Shown: piece after piece, positions 14,190 through 27,419 of the stretch
Numbering within the stretch: the stretch's first letter is position 1
Layout: each line of letters begins with the position of its first letter
From: Trileptium ribeirensis
Taxonomy: Eukaryota; Nematoda; Enoplea; Enoplida; Thoracostomopsidae
NCBI GenBank assembly: GCA_030248225.1
Contig: JASANE010020350.1
Span: 35,208 to 99,207 of the forward strand
Reading direction: 5' to 3'
Length of the DNA: 64,000 nt
The notes under the pieces: model-generated
Databases searched by the model: none
The model's input: the letters and a program-made list of their open reading frames with translations, nothing else
What the model was told of the DNA's origin: nothing
Translations under genes and position numbers: made by a program

Positions 14190-14390
14190 AAGTTACCCTG
14201 AGGTGCATAAATATAATGCAGGCCATGCCGTTCTCGATATACAAGCTTAAACCTTACTGTTAGCCTAAGCTAAGGTCCATATATAAGGCATACACTAAGC
14301 CTAAGCCTAAGTAGGGGGCTGCCGCTCCCGAACCCCCCCGCTCTAGGCTGCTTATTTTTCTAGCGCTATAACGTACCGCCCCACAAGGTT
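14190..14390 (-). repeat. dispersed repeat, family B copy 1 (TTAGGC-like core)
   Basis: On the minus strand this reads like the sequence at 46385-46550: a G-rich block, then CTTAGGCTTAGGCTTAG, an ATATA spacer, then CCTTAGCTTAGGCTAA. Both end near a GCATTATA block. The TTAGGC units recall the nematode telomere repeat, but they are only two to three units and belong to a longer dispersed element. Confidence 0.65.
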
Positions 14391-14974
14391 ACTTGGGTCG
14401 AATTAAGCCTGCAAATATTTTGTTATAAAACCCATCATGATGCTGCAGAAACACCAGTGTAGCGAATACTATACAATTTTACAGCATGTGTTAATTATTT
14501 TTATATATCATTTTATAAATTTTACTCAAAATCCGAGTAAATAGATGTTTTCATTTTGCTAAATCTAAAAACATATAAATGCATGGATCCTAAGTGTGGA
14601 AATTATTTTAGTCCAGCGTGTTTATTTAAATTCTCATAACTGTTATAAGTAAAAAATTTTATATAGTATCAATGGCGCAACAATTCAATTTTAATAGTGT
14701 ACACAGAAATTATAACAGATGCATGATAATTATAGACACAATCAAATTGTATAATTATATATAAAAAATAACAAGTTTAAATCGCTTTACTTCGTTACTT
14801 TGATGGAAATTCCTGCCCATGTGACCTTTAGAAGTTGCACGTTATATTGCTAGAAGAAATGACCGCTTAGAGTGGGGTTTTTGGAAGCAATGCCATAAAA
14901 TTGGGAACACACGAACAATTTTGTCTCGGAGGCAGATTAAGATTAATTACTGTATAAAGTCTCTTGGGAAAACT

Positions 14975-15410
14975 TGCTTACGATATACTGGGCATAATAA
15001 TAAAAATACCGAAGGTATGTAAAGATCATTATTTATAAAACTTGCTTACGGAATAATAGGTAGGAGACCGAGAATATATACTATATGTAAAGACCGTTCT
15101 TTAAAAATACTTCATCTTCCCATATTTACTTATCCAAGACAAAAAGTATACCGAAGGTATGCAAAGATCATTAGTGATAAAACGCTCAAACGCGCTTACG
15201 GAATGCTAGGTAGGAGACCGAGAAAATATATACTATATGCAAAGACCATTCTTTAAAATCTATCATCTGCCCCTATTTTTTTAGCCTAGACAAAAGTATA
15301 CCGAAGGTATGCAAAACTCATTAGTGATAAAACGCTAAAACGCACTTACGGAATACTAGGTCGAGACCGAGTATATATATACTATATGCAAAGACCGTAA
15401 ACTAAATATA
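14975..15410. repeat. tandem repeat, about 145 bp x 3
   Basis: Three diverged units, with the marker ATACCGAAGGTATG at 15006, 15148 and 15298 (spacings 142 and 150). Each unit also has CTTACGGAAT, a GGAGACCGAG block and a TATACTATATG run. TATACC-GAA-GGTAT can fold into a small hairpin in each unit. It lies just downstream of the stop codon of the second PTR gene, so it may be in that gene's 3' region. Confidence 0.8.
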
Positions 15411-15549
15411 TAATAGGTAAACTTTAAATATCGATTATTAATTTGTCATATTTCACCTAAAACTAAGAAGTCATTTCAAAGGAATTTCATTTAAAATAAA
15501 CTAGAACAAACCAAATCTAAAAATAGCTAAATGTATTGATGGTTCTATG

Positions 15550-18500
15550 CTAATACATTTTGTCTCTCCATTGTTTTCTGTTGTAGCCATTGTGAGCGGG
15601 ATCATTATAGTCCGTAAATTGACTTTTGCTCACAAATGATGTCGGTATTCCGCCACTGTATCCAGTTCTGCATGGTGGATTATAATTCGGACACCAATCA
15701 GTAGAAACTTGACCAGCCGATCCATAATAACCTGCACTTGTATATCCATTGCTACCCGGTCGAGCATAGTCCCAACCTCTACGATTTTGGTGTTGCGATG
15801 AGGAATGATAGCCAGAACTATCATATCCAAAATTGTAATAATCACTAGCGTACCCTGTTGGATGTCGTTTATCGCCATGTTTTCGCTTATGATATCCGTT
15901 TACTCGTTTTGTTAGTTCTCTTGGTTTTCCAGATATTTTTGACGAATGATGTTGTTGATGGCGGGTTCCGCCAACTATATGGTTGCTTCTGCGCCCAGTA
16001 GACTCCGATTCTTCGACGATATAGATGCATTCTTGCTGTTCTTCTTGTTGGCCATCTTCTTGACTTTCTGCAGATGAATGATGGGTCTTATTTAGGCGTC
16101 GCCTATCGATCGACTCTTGAGAGCGTGTTCTCCGTTGTGTACGACGTTGTAACTTTGTCGTCTCAACTTTAATTGGAATTTCGACAACACGTTGGTCTCT
16201 CCGATGATGAGCGTCGTCGTGATCTATTTTCCGTTCATTGCGTTTCAGATCTGGTCCTAGAGTGGTGGAACGGTATGAATAGTGAGGTTTGGAAGTGCTT
16301 GAAACTGGTTTTCTCTTAACTGCATTGTCTAATGGTATATCCCTGCTGTTTTTGTTCCTTAAACGCTTTACAGCTTCACGATCGTCATCAATACTATGTA
16401 TGCTAAGCGTCGGCTTTGAAGCAGGTGCCGATTTCTCTGGTTTGTGCTGTTTCACAAATACATTGGAAAAGCGATGCGTAGTAGCATTACCAGATTCCTG
16501 TTGCTCTTTAACTGTCGTAAACGATACTCTTTCATCACCATATTTACTAACACCAATTGCTTCATCAGTACATCTGGCGTTTGCAAGGTCAGAAATTTTC
16601 GTAGCACAAGCTCGCTCGTAGTGCCGAGGTGTCGGATCATTTTGATGCTTTTCACAAGATTCTGCCGATTTCTCACGCCGAGGCAATGTACTCTGAGCTG
16701 GTGTAGGAGGAGAGCGTTCGATACCGATCGATCGTCCTGCCAAAACGTCTTCTCTAAACTTGGCGGCATAAAAACGCCGAACAGTTTCAGCGTCTGCTGA
16801 AACTCTAGATATATCTGACCGCATCTGTGATCCGATTCCAGTTATAGCCGCGTTTTTGTTAACTGCTCCGCCAGAGATATAGTAAACACTTGACATAGTA
16901 TCAACTACATCAGCTTGAACACAGCAAGCCTTACCACCTTGATTGACAGTTGTTTTGGTTTGTTCTCCACACACTTCGTTCAATGATCCACAAAGCTTTG
17001 CGGCATTCAGTGTGAGGACGAGTAACCCGGGAGATAGGAAAAGTAAGCAATGGACAGCGCTTAATGCCGCTTGTAAGACTACTATTTTCAATAGCTGCCA
17101 TTTAGCCTCCGTATTTCCAACTATAAGCGGTGGTAATGCGGCAGTGCATAGCAGCAATGTTGACCCAATACTCGGTCCTGTGCATGACTGATACATATAG
17201 GCGAAGCGAGAGCTGATATATGGCGAATCGTTGTTAATAAAATGATAAGAAGTCGTTACAAATAGTGCCGATGTGTATGTTAAGCCGCATACAATGACGT
17301 TCAAATTTGGAATATTCAGGGGAACAGACCAAAATGCTGATAATCCCAAAGTTCCACAAATTACAGACAACACAACGATGCCATGGAGTGCAGCTACCAC
17401 AGGCTGAGCTAGTAGAATTAGCATCAAACCGGACGAGACAATGGTATAAATGAGGATTGTATAGAAGGCAATTGGTTCTACAGCTACATCGTGTTCAAGT
17501 AGAAATACTGCAGGCGTCCGAAAAACCAGTGGGATATGAGCTGCCTTAGCTTTTGACAATAGTTCCTTGATGATCCTATTACGAGCAACACTGCCAGCTT
17601 TGTTCAGCTCGATATACATTCGGCTAGCAATAATTTCTTCATGATATTTATCGAGGCGAATATTTGCAGAATGCTTTTGTTGAAAACGGGCATCCTTAAG
17701 AAAAACCATTCGTAGTACAGGAACAAAAGTTTCGCCGCTAATATAATATATAGATTCACGTTCAAATTCAAGAAAATCCCGTAACCAACTGTCAATTTTG
17801 ATCGCATACTCGTTATGTTTGTCTACCCAGTCCAACATTGCAATAATCGATTCACGAACACGAGGATGGTAGTAATTCATCGGGCCTTCAAATCGGAGTT
17901 CCAAGAAGTTATCAGCTTCATGAGCAAATAGGTCGCGGTAGTTGTCGAGATATGATTTTATGTTTGATCCTTGACGGAGGTAATTTTCTGGGTACAATCC
18001 AATATTTAATGACGTTGTACAGCCCCATACAGAAAAGATCAGATAGATTATATACGCAAGCGCTCCTAAATATCGAACTCCTGGGAGTGAGAGAATTCGT
18101 ATAATTGCTGATATTTCTGTTTTTATAAAGAGAACGTTCTGTTGGCGCCGCAATCGCTTTGTGTTAACAAAGCACATATCTGAAGGCTGATCATCTGAAA
18201 AAAAATCATGAAATTATAGTATTTAATAACCTTTATTCGAATAATAGACATATAGGTACAGTGATACAAATTTAATCACGTACTTTAAAGAATGGTTGAT
18301 TTTGGATTCTATTTATATATGCTTTAACTCTGAAGCGTAGCCTTAATAGCCTCCCCCCTGAGGCCCAATCCATATATGAACATTATACCCGTCGACCGTT
18401 TGTGAACATAATTTGCATTGCCGCTAATATAACACATGGATGCATGACCAACGTCGAGAAAATCCATCAACCAATTGTCAATTTTTGGCAGAATACATGT

Positions 18501-21500
18501 TTGTCTTTCCAGTCCAATATTTCAATTAATTCGATTGAAACAGATGTTGACTAGCTGACACAACCGTTCATGAATAGGTCACTTATATATATAACATGGA
18601 TTTTTTTTCGCAGGTTTAGTTTTTGTCCAACGTTTTTGAAGAGATCTCACACCGTTATAACATTCTGATCAACAACTTGATGTATGAACTGGTTGCTATG
18701 AAATTTCGTTAAAATATTTATCTAATTTGTATGTAATATAGAAAAGCTGAGTAATTTTGAACAATTTTCATGCACTATCGATTTTAATTAACTTTTTTCA
18801 AATATTGGTGAAGATATCTTAAAAAGATTCGTTCCATATTCAAGATTTTAGCTAAGAACTTTAGAGCAAAATTTAACAAAATTTTATCATTTTCTCAATT
18901 CTAAGAAATTGAATTTGAGAATAGTATTCATACGTTAGAAGAACTGTTATAGCAAGTTTGGAAATGTTTGGAGCAAAATTTAGCAAAATATGCGTTCAAC
19001 TTTGAAGCGTCGCGATGTATCACATTTTGAATTACCAATGTCAGGTTAATTTTGGTTAAATACTGTTTACTTTAAGGATGCTCCTTCAAATTGTTGTCTG
19101 CGGGAAGCGGGTAAATTGATATTACCTGGAGTCGAAGCTAAAATTGGGCGTTGTCCGTCCATCCGTCTGTTTTACTGTACATGCCGAAGACTACCTCTAC
19201 CGGTTATAAATAAATTTTCGCGATTTTAAAATATAAAAAAACTCATTTCCGCACATTCAATATTTTTTATTTTATATTCTTAATTTTGAGGTGTTACATT
19301 AGCTCATTGGGTGCTAAACGTAAACGGTGCTAAAATAGTCTTTTTGAGCATATGATGATTTAAGGCATTTTCCAAATTGTTGAATATGAAAGTCTAGTTT
19401 GAGAAGTAGAATTGATAGTTAGTAAATATATATATTTGCTTATAAATTTAAAGCTAACCTTAAATTTTTTGTGTGTTACGCAAATCTTCATTTGCTCTTA
19501 TCATCTTTACAAAATTTACTTAATACACTTATTATTAGGATAGTAAAAACTCATCGGTGAGCAAAAAATTAATCCTTTTTAACGCCTGCAGTTGTTTGTC
19601 AATATCCAGTCATGTTTCAAAGCGTTGCATTAACTAAATTAGCTGCGTACTACACGGTTGCACGCTCGTAGCTATTCGTTATCTTTGCGAAGAGTCTTAA
19701 GGATGCTAGTAATAGCTTCGAGATAGCTCAATAAATAGTGAATGTGATTTTAACGCTAGTGTTCGGCGTTCGGTGTACTTGCGGCGACCTACAATAATTG
19801 TCGGTATACGAAACACAAATTAGTTCAGGACATCAAGAGTTAATTAAAATTTAATATACTCTTTCATTAGTTTATTTACATTCCTACAATCAATATATTC
19901 AACCCAAACGAAGCTTTATCATTTCAATTTGATATGATCTCTGTATGTTCATGTTATTATTAAATACTCAAATTTTGATCAAACTTTGACGGTAATTTTC
20001 AAAGGAAAATTACAATGTTTCAAAATTTTAGATCAAAATTATAGCTCAAACTTTTTCCGGTAATACAACTCGGCGATGGTTGGCTACAGGAATATCCTTG
20101 AAAAGTTTCAACAGTGTTTACACGTTCAAGCTTACCAAAAATGCAAAAAAGATGCTTTCAAATTTTGATCGAAATTTGACCAAAATTGAGCTGAAATTTT
20201 GATCAAAATATGAGCAAAAAGTTTGAGCGTGTGAACACGCCTTACAGAACCGGAGCAGAACTGCTGTCGAAATTTCACCACAAATATGCAAACCATATGT
20301 CTTCTTCTCTACCGGTACACATAATGTATTACAACGAAAACAAGTGTACAGTTTATTCTCCACCACCCTACGGGATACTGGTGTATAAAATATTTAATTA
20401 GTAAATAACAGGGTTTTGATAAACAAACTGTAGCTAGCTGCGTTATATCTAACAAGCTACTGTCGTGTTGTTCCGTATAGCGCTGAGCTGTTATGCGTAA
20501 AGGGGTGATGATTCTATTGTCTTTTCTCAGACGAATTTCCTTATGTTCTAAAGGGTTGCTCAAACTGGTTGTTGGAAAACTTTACGAAACTAACTGGATT
20601 TAGATTCAACGCATTATGTAAAAATGTCTTGGTTTCGAATGCCCATATTTAATCACGGATTAACAATTTTAATGTATATTCTATCTTGCGAAAATGATAT
20701 TGCCACGTTTATATGTATTCATTATGGTAAAAAATTAACGGATTATATAATTTAAGGCACCGAAAATGTACTTACATGTTTGATAGCAGAAATAACTAAT
20801 AATGCTTGAAAATATACTACTCTAAGCAAAACTTGCTCAGAAACCCGCACATCCGTGTTACGACACTGCTTAACGCTCAACCGGCATCAGAACCGTTTAT
20901 TATAAATAATTGTTGTCTATCTGTTATGGCTGCTTGACATATTTCTTTTGTGACGATAAGTGTCTATGGCTTAACCCTTTCATATTCACCTCTGCCAATT
21001 GCATTGACGCATATTGCCCCGCGGTGTATTAACTAAGTATGTTGCGTTGTGTATGTTTGCACACGTGTTGTTATTCGTTCGCTTTGTGAGGTTCATAAAG
21101 GAACCGAGAAACAGCACTGAGATAGCTCGGTGGTTTACCACCAGCACCATCAGGGCTCGATCCGCGGGGTGGATTGTTGAAAATAGTTCGATCGCGAAAC
21201 TGGCTCTGGTTAAAGAAATGCTTGACACAGATGCAACTACTATAATTGTTGTTTCGATGCGACCACATGACTAGTTCGCGTGGAGTTCCTGTTAAAATTA
21301 TTTACATTTTCTGCTGGGTTTTCAACTGCGTGCTGTTCATAACAATAGCATTCGGCAGAGTGTGGACAACTTAAAATACACATAAGTCCTCATGATAGCC
21401 ACGTAACGAAATGATTTACTAGGATTAGTACCCAAAGTGGAGATGAGATTCATGTGTTTCCAATGAAAATTATTATCCGCGTGCTCACTATTTTTTAAAT

Positions 21501-24500
21501 AAATGTATAAGTCATCATTTTTTTAAATAAATGCAAAAGAATTTAGAACTAAAAGTACAAATTCTACCAACAAAACATATATACGCCGAAAATTTGAGAT
21601 AAATCAGAACAGTTCAGCAACTATCAGATCATAGTTCTGACGAATATTGGTTCCGATCCCAAATATATATAAATTATTACCCCGTTGTTTCCGCGTACGA
21701 TCGGTTTCTGATATTTTTGGTATAACATTAAAAGGCCTATAAATTTACAAAAAAAAACAAATATTAAAATAATATTATAAAACAAATATTCTTTCATCGT
21801 TGATTGAATTTTAGGGAGAACAATATTTTACTGAAAGAGGATTCTTTTACAGGTGTCGTCGGTGCATATAGTGCTATAAAACATATTACTGTGAGCAACA
21901 GTGTGTGCAAGACTGACGCTTGTTATATAATTATGATGTTCAAATAGTAGTAGCAATCTTTATCTCAGAAAGATTATGTGATCAAAAACGTGAATACATT
22001 CTCAAATACCATGTTTGTCAGTAGTTTAGCCTTAGTAAAGTTTTGTCTAAGCCGATGTTGAAGGTACCGTTGGAATCTATTATTTACTTCAATCTGGTTT
22101 ATCTATTCAAGTTCCTTCTTCAAACGATCATATATTATTTTGTCTCTCTAAGCCTGAACGCAAACCTAAGCCTAAACTTAAACACTGAAGTCGTTGCCTG
22201 GACTAACAACCTATCTGAACTCAATTTTTGTCCTAAGGCATGTATGCCAAGTTTTCAACCTCTTTTTCGTAAGGGTGAATTGACGCAATCCAAATAATTT
22301 GAATAAAAAAACTCAAATATCAACTACAGAACGTACTTATATATAGTTTGTCATCAATCTTCGATTGACAACAACTATAGAAGCTTTGTCCAGCTATTTC
22401 ACGTTTTGCCGACAGAAACAACGTAGATGCAAAAAATGTAACGATAAAAACAAGTGCCAAAACCATTGTAATCGTCGCCTGAGTGAATCCGTACGACAGC
22501 ACTGGAATCGCATTAATGTCGCTGCATAGTAAACATGCACCATAAGCTAGTGATACGGACACAAAGTAAACGATAACTGACGTTCCTTCAATGCCAAAGT
22601 AGAATCTAAATTTGCATGCAGCGCTAAGATCTTCATGACCATACTTACGCCAACTTGTTATCAGGTTAAACATAAAATGAGCAATTACACCTAAAATAAA
22701 AGTACACATATAATATTAAACTTTGTAAAACTGGAAATGTATATATATTTAGTTTTTCATCTTTTCAAACTAAACATGCTCTCGTGCACCATGTTTTCCA
22801 AAGCAAATTTGTATGTATCCGAGCCAAATAGATAAAAAACATCATTGCTCTTGTGTATATCATAAAATGAGAGCTAGTGACAACCTACACTTTTAATCCA
22901 AATTCAAGCACAATGATAGAATTATACATTAAAAGAACATATTTCGCTAGTTTATCGCGTTATACTAAGTTTTGGAAAACTGCAGCTTCTAGCTGTTCCA
23001 AACCTCTATAAAACAAAAATTAAAAATTAGTTATAGTCCGAAAATGCGAACGAAATAAACGCTGATATGAGGCAAATTACAACCATGGCATCTACTATCA
23101 TGCATTATAGCTTAAATTATTGCTGTTGATGTTTCAATTGCACCGGGAAAATTGGAGGATCGTTGCTTTCAAATATCTATTAAAAGAAACCAAACTCAGG
23201 ATTTTTCATAGCGACTCCAAAAACCATTGTATTAAGTTTGGTCCAATTTTTAATCGTGGCAACTAGGTTGCGTATTTAAAAATTAAGCAAACAAAAAGTG
23301 TTCCGCATTGTCTACCGCTCATGATAGCGCTCATGATCGTGTCTCTACACTGCCATTATAAATCGATACAGAGTTTTAACTTCAAGGAGTCCCACTGATC
23401 TTGCTAAAAAGCATTGGGATCCCAACCAGGGTATGAGAAATTCTCAATTTCAATGTTGGCTGAATTCGTTGTTTCTGTGCATCTGTGGACTTTGGTCTGT
23501 TCTAGCACTCGATCATAAAGATTCAGCAACAGCTCAGTATTCCGTTGTGACTTACTTCTCGTGGGAAGTTAAAAACCTTTTCAAGCTAACCTTCTCAAAT
23601 GCTGAAAACTTTACACTGAGTAGCTTGGTCAAACAGAATTTTTAGAGCCCTATAGATAATGTTTATATGCCGCAGTGGGAACTCATTGTTTGTGTCGGGG
23701 TTGCCTGAATTCCAGACCAATATAGATGCAATATGCAACTGTATATTTTTGGTTGTCAAATGAAACTATTCTCGACTTTAAGATCTATTTCCAACTACCG
23801 TTGAGCCTATATTATACTAACTTCGAAAAGACCAGTTTTTGTATTACATCCGTAGTTTTATGGAAAAGACGAGCAACACGTTATACTATTTTGTAGCAAA
23901 TGGAATTTTCACGGTGGTTAGGATCTCGCCGACCGGGGTGCTTTTGTGTATAGAATATGTAGCTAGACTAATTCTATGTTTTGTATCAAGTGAGGCCGCG
24001 ATTCAACTTCAAATCTGTCGGTACAGTATGTAGATATTTTTATTGTTAATAATAATTAACTAAATATTTTCATTGATTTGGCCATTACTTAAATTCCAGA
24101 CCTATACTTACTAGGTATAGGGCGCAGCTGTGTTAACTCATCATTTCGTATTAATCGGGGCAATACCTAACTTAAAAGAGTTTATTTGGGAAACCTTTTT
24201 GGATATTTCTTTCCTATAAAAAAGAAAAGTTTTTCTCAATCGTTTTGTACACAGCGAATGTGAATTCAAAATACAATTGAAAACGGACGATCCAGTTAAA
24301 TGGAAAGACACGGGGGTTATTGGATTGCTGAACACATAAAATAAAGCATAGATAGAAATAGAAATTGTGCGCAACGTAAAAAGAAATTAACCTGTAAGTG
24401 GAAATAATGCTGCAAAAGCACCGACTTCCATGCTGGATTTGGACCAAATCGTCGCTCCGTATCCGCTAATGACCGTGGCGCAGCATGCTACTCCAGCTGC

Positions 24501-26627
24501 AAATCCTGTCCACAACTTTGCACGAGCACCACAATACGGACCCTGAAATAAATCGATATATTGCCGTAGCGTCCTTGCTTACCTATATATGTGCATAGCT
24601 TATTCAATTTGCTTCCAGCACTACTGGCATCGTATTTACGGTGGGGTTTACCCTAGATAATGTAAAACAGTACATAGCGAAAATTCAATTTCAAGACTTT
24701 GCCACCCTAGGTGACGTGCTGCCATTATATATTCAAAAATAGAGACAAGCCTCTCGCCAGCATACATCCCAAGAACGCTCAATTTCAAACAAAATATGTT
24801 ATGATACACAACGTTTGCAGGTTAAAAATAGAGATTTTAGTTTTTCAGCGAACCTATAACGAAATGCATTACTTAGCTAGTGCATATGTCAATTGCATAT
24901 ATTTCTATATCTAAGTCAGCAAAAAAACGACTATAGCTGGGCAACATACCAAATGGTCTCGTTGTCAACTTAGTGTCTCGTTGTAGAGTAAAGGAAATAA
25001 CAATATAGTGATTTACATAGCGAACTAATTTGCTGCAAATCAGTTCATTATGCAAATCACTAGCATTGATATTTATTGGTCTTGGTTATCACGATTCTCA
25101 GTGAAATATGTAGAACATTCAGTAATATAAGTAGCACTAACGGTTGGGCAAAATTATATCGCGTTGAAACGGAAACGTCGGGTTTACTGCAGTGCATACT
25201 ATGACGGATATACGCTATGCTTATTATGATTGCAAACATTAAAATATCGAACACATGAACATACTCCGCGATATATGTCAGACCCAACCGTTAATATAAC
25301 AGCAAATTAGTTTGCTACGCAAATAATAATTTTGGTATTTCTTGACTATCTGAAAAAGCGTAACTTCACTTGGTTATAATTCCTGTGTCGTTTAATTAAC
25401 CACCAGTGCCTCTATGACAAAATTACGGGAGCTAGCAGCATTCCAGAACAAATAAATTGAAACGAAATATAAATTTTGCTAATAGCGCTTATTAGCTGTA
25501 AAATTACTAATCGAGAAATAATATTTGGAATATTGTAGTCTTTCAATTACATACCCTATAAGTTCAACCCAAAATCAATAAATTAATTGAAATGTTACTA
25601 ACTTGGAAATAAATAATGCACCACAGTATACAAACAGCAACGGAGATTCCCAAGTATGCCAGGACATCCCGAAAAACGTTTATAGATTCTTCCAAAAATG
25701 CAGTGTACGACCACCAACTCATCGACAACTGTAAGTTATGTCGCTCACGATCGATTGTTTCAGCGAATCGCTTTCCCCATTCTTCGACTATCTTCAAGAA
25801 TTTAGCCTTTGTCGTGAGTTTAAATTGCATTCGTAACGCTTCAGCACTTTGAAGAATTTGGGAAGGTGTCAGTCGAATACCGCCAAATGTTCTACCCAAA
25901 TAAAGTGATCTATTTTGTTCACGAACCCAAATGCTAGGATAGGTTAGTTGAAATAATGAGGCTGGAGATGCAAGCGACACACCGGTTCCGATGACGCTCG
26001 CTGCAGCATTCATAATAAGAAAAACTGGATCTACTTCACACGTCAAACGATCAGGGTAGCGACATAACTGTGGATAGCGGTAGATAGCGGTTGCTGGTGG
26101 ATTCCGTTTTTCATCCGGCGGTTCAATTGCAATCCCAATATCCTCCAAATTTGCTCGTAGAGCAAGATAACGGTCCATAATCTCCTCCCTAAACATATCG
26201 CTTGGTTCCAAGTCGTTGTAAGTTCCAACGGGATTGTAACGCGGTGCTTTCATGACAACAGCAAAATCGCTCCGTGACATTAAATCAATGCCGTCGTAGC
26301 GAGGATTAGTCGCATTAAACATCACAACTGGTCGGAATATTTGTGCTTTCATAGAGCTATTGTGCATCATCTGTAAATGATTGTTCGGATAGTAGCTGCT
26401 ACGTGACATTTGTCGTGGCGGCATAAGTGAATCAAATATAGGCTCGATTTGCAGTGAATTACGATTCATTATAACACCAACGTAGCATATCATGGCTGCT
26501 ATAAGTGGCAACGCTATGAAAAGCAATGGAATTTTGGCAATTGCACCAGCTAGACATCGCAATGTTGGACGAATTGCACGTTGTTCGATAAATGCAAAAC
26601 AGCAAAGGCGAGAAATTTCGAATGTTT
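15550..26627 (-). CDS. divergent Patched/PTR-like membrane protein, 5' exon missing
   Basis: The exons (minus) are 25603..26627, 24392..24542, 22337..22690 and 15550..18194. All junctions are GT..AG and phase-consistent, giving about 1390 codons. Upstream of 26627 the frame reaches a stop with no ATG, and TTTTTTTACAG precedes it, so the start lies in an unidentified further exon (phase 1). Order: TM1 (IPLLFIALPLIAAMICYVG), a Cys-bearing loop, a sterol-sensing-like bundle, TM7, a second loop, a TM8-12 bundle, then a cytosolic tail of about 480 residues rich in Lys, Arg, His and Gln, ending in a Gly/Tyr/Ser-rich segment. PTR-like blocks such as YPSIWV and YLGRTFGGI support the family. Where PTRs have GVDD this protein reads IAHF, and the TM10 GxSxDF motif is GLTYTS. 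It may be a receptor- or scaffold-like paralogue rather than a transporter; that is inference. Confidence 0.85.
19640..19855 (+). repeat. dispersed repeat, family C copy 1
   Basis: Shares ordered blocks with 46555-46795: a GTTATTCGTT-like block, an AAGAGTCTTAAGGA-like block, GAGATAGCTCA, then a distal ACACAAATTAGTTC block and AGAGTTAATTAAAA. It is strongly diverged. No tRNA-type promoter boxes are clear, so the element class is unknown. Confidence 0.55.
19966..20243 (+). mobile_element. MITE, family A copy 2
   Basis: Carries the family blocks GACGGTAATTTTC, GGAATATCCTTGAAAAGTT and the terminal GTTTGAGCGTGTGAACACGCC. The left outer end is missing, because it begins directly at ACTCAAATTTTGATC. 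Non-coding. It lies in the large intron of the minus-strand PTR-like gene. Confidence 0.8.
21026..21140 (+). repeat. dispersed repeat, family C copy 2
   Basis: Matches 46575-46675: TTGTTATTCGTTCGC, TTGTGAGGTTC, AAGGAACCGAG, then CTCGGTGGTTTAC. Length and ends are uncertain. It is intronic in the minus-strand PTR-like gene. Confidence 0.6.
24392..24542 (-). CDS. PTR-like exon 3 equivalent, small internal exon
   Basis: This short exon of the minus-strand PTR-like gene follows a TATTTCAG acceptor and precedes GTTAAT. It enters in phase 0 and leaves in phase 1. It encodes GPYCGARAKLW, a membrane segment (FAAGVACCATVISGYGA) and EVGAFAALFPLT, corresponding to TM3 to early TM4 of the sterol-sensing bundle. 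Its phase-1 exit is at the same residue as the exon before GVDD in the neighbouring PTR gene. Confidence 0.85.
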
Positions 26628-27419
26628 CTGTAAAAAAACGTAAATTGTATCGTGTCAAAAATATGTCTAAAGTTCAACGGTTGAAATAAGCAAACAACAA
26701 TATATATTTATATTTAACATTAATAAACTTTAAATTTGCTATTAATCGCGTTTGTAATTTAAAACCTCTATCCCAAATAGGGTGCTTTACTAATATTTAT
26801 TCATAAACTGTAGGTTTAACCAGTGTAATAAACAACTCCTAATATATTTATCAGCCGTTGTTTAACATTTGATTAAACTAATGAAAGAAACCTCTAAATT
26901 TATAATTTTACAAATATTAATTAAAATTGTCAATTCCGTGATTTTTCTACGGATTGAACGCGTTGTAATCAAATTTTATTTCTGTCACAGTGTAGTTGTT
27001 TTGTGAGCTGTACCCTCGAAATTTGGGCAGCTATCTTCCCACGTTTTTGTCTATGCAAAGTTGGTGCGGTTTGTAGCTGTTAGCTACATTCTGTTCATTC
27101 AAATTTGTATATAAATCAAGATATGTGGCTACATTTCAAGCTCTTTGAAACCGAACTCTACTGTCCAGACATCTAAAATTCAATGCAGGGAACGTTATCG
27201 AACCCGGGTTTAATTGGTCAGTTCGTCGTACTACCCATATGAAAGTTCGTGTTCAATTCACGGTCGACATTTATTCTTTTGTGAATTTTAAAAAGTTTTC
27301 GTTGCAGCAAATATATGAGTGCATGACGTATAAAACGTAATTATATTAATGCATGAAGCTCCAACGAAAGGTAGTTCAAAGAAGGCTTTGCTATCGCATT
27401 GATAACCATTACTAAAACC

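Larger units (their letters stand above)
11657..15549. other. intergenic region between convergent PTR genes
   Basis: 3.9 kb between the two stop codons. It must contain both 3' UTRs. I see no supportable gene. It holds a G-rich patch at about 12746-13000, a dispersed repeat at 14190-14390 and a tandem triplicate at 14975-15410. Confidence 0.6.
18195..22336 (-). other. 4.1-kb intron of the divergent PTR-like gene
   Basis: A large AT-rich intron with no phase-compatible exon that I can see. It contains a dispersed repeat copy (19640-19855), a MITE copy (19966-20243) and a second dispersed-repeat copy (21026-21140). Confidence 0.6.
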
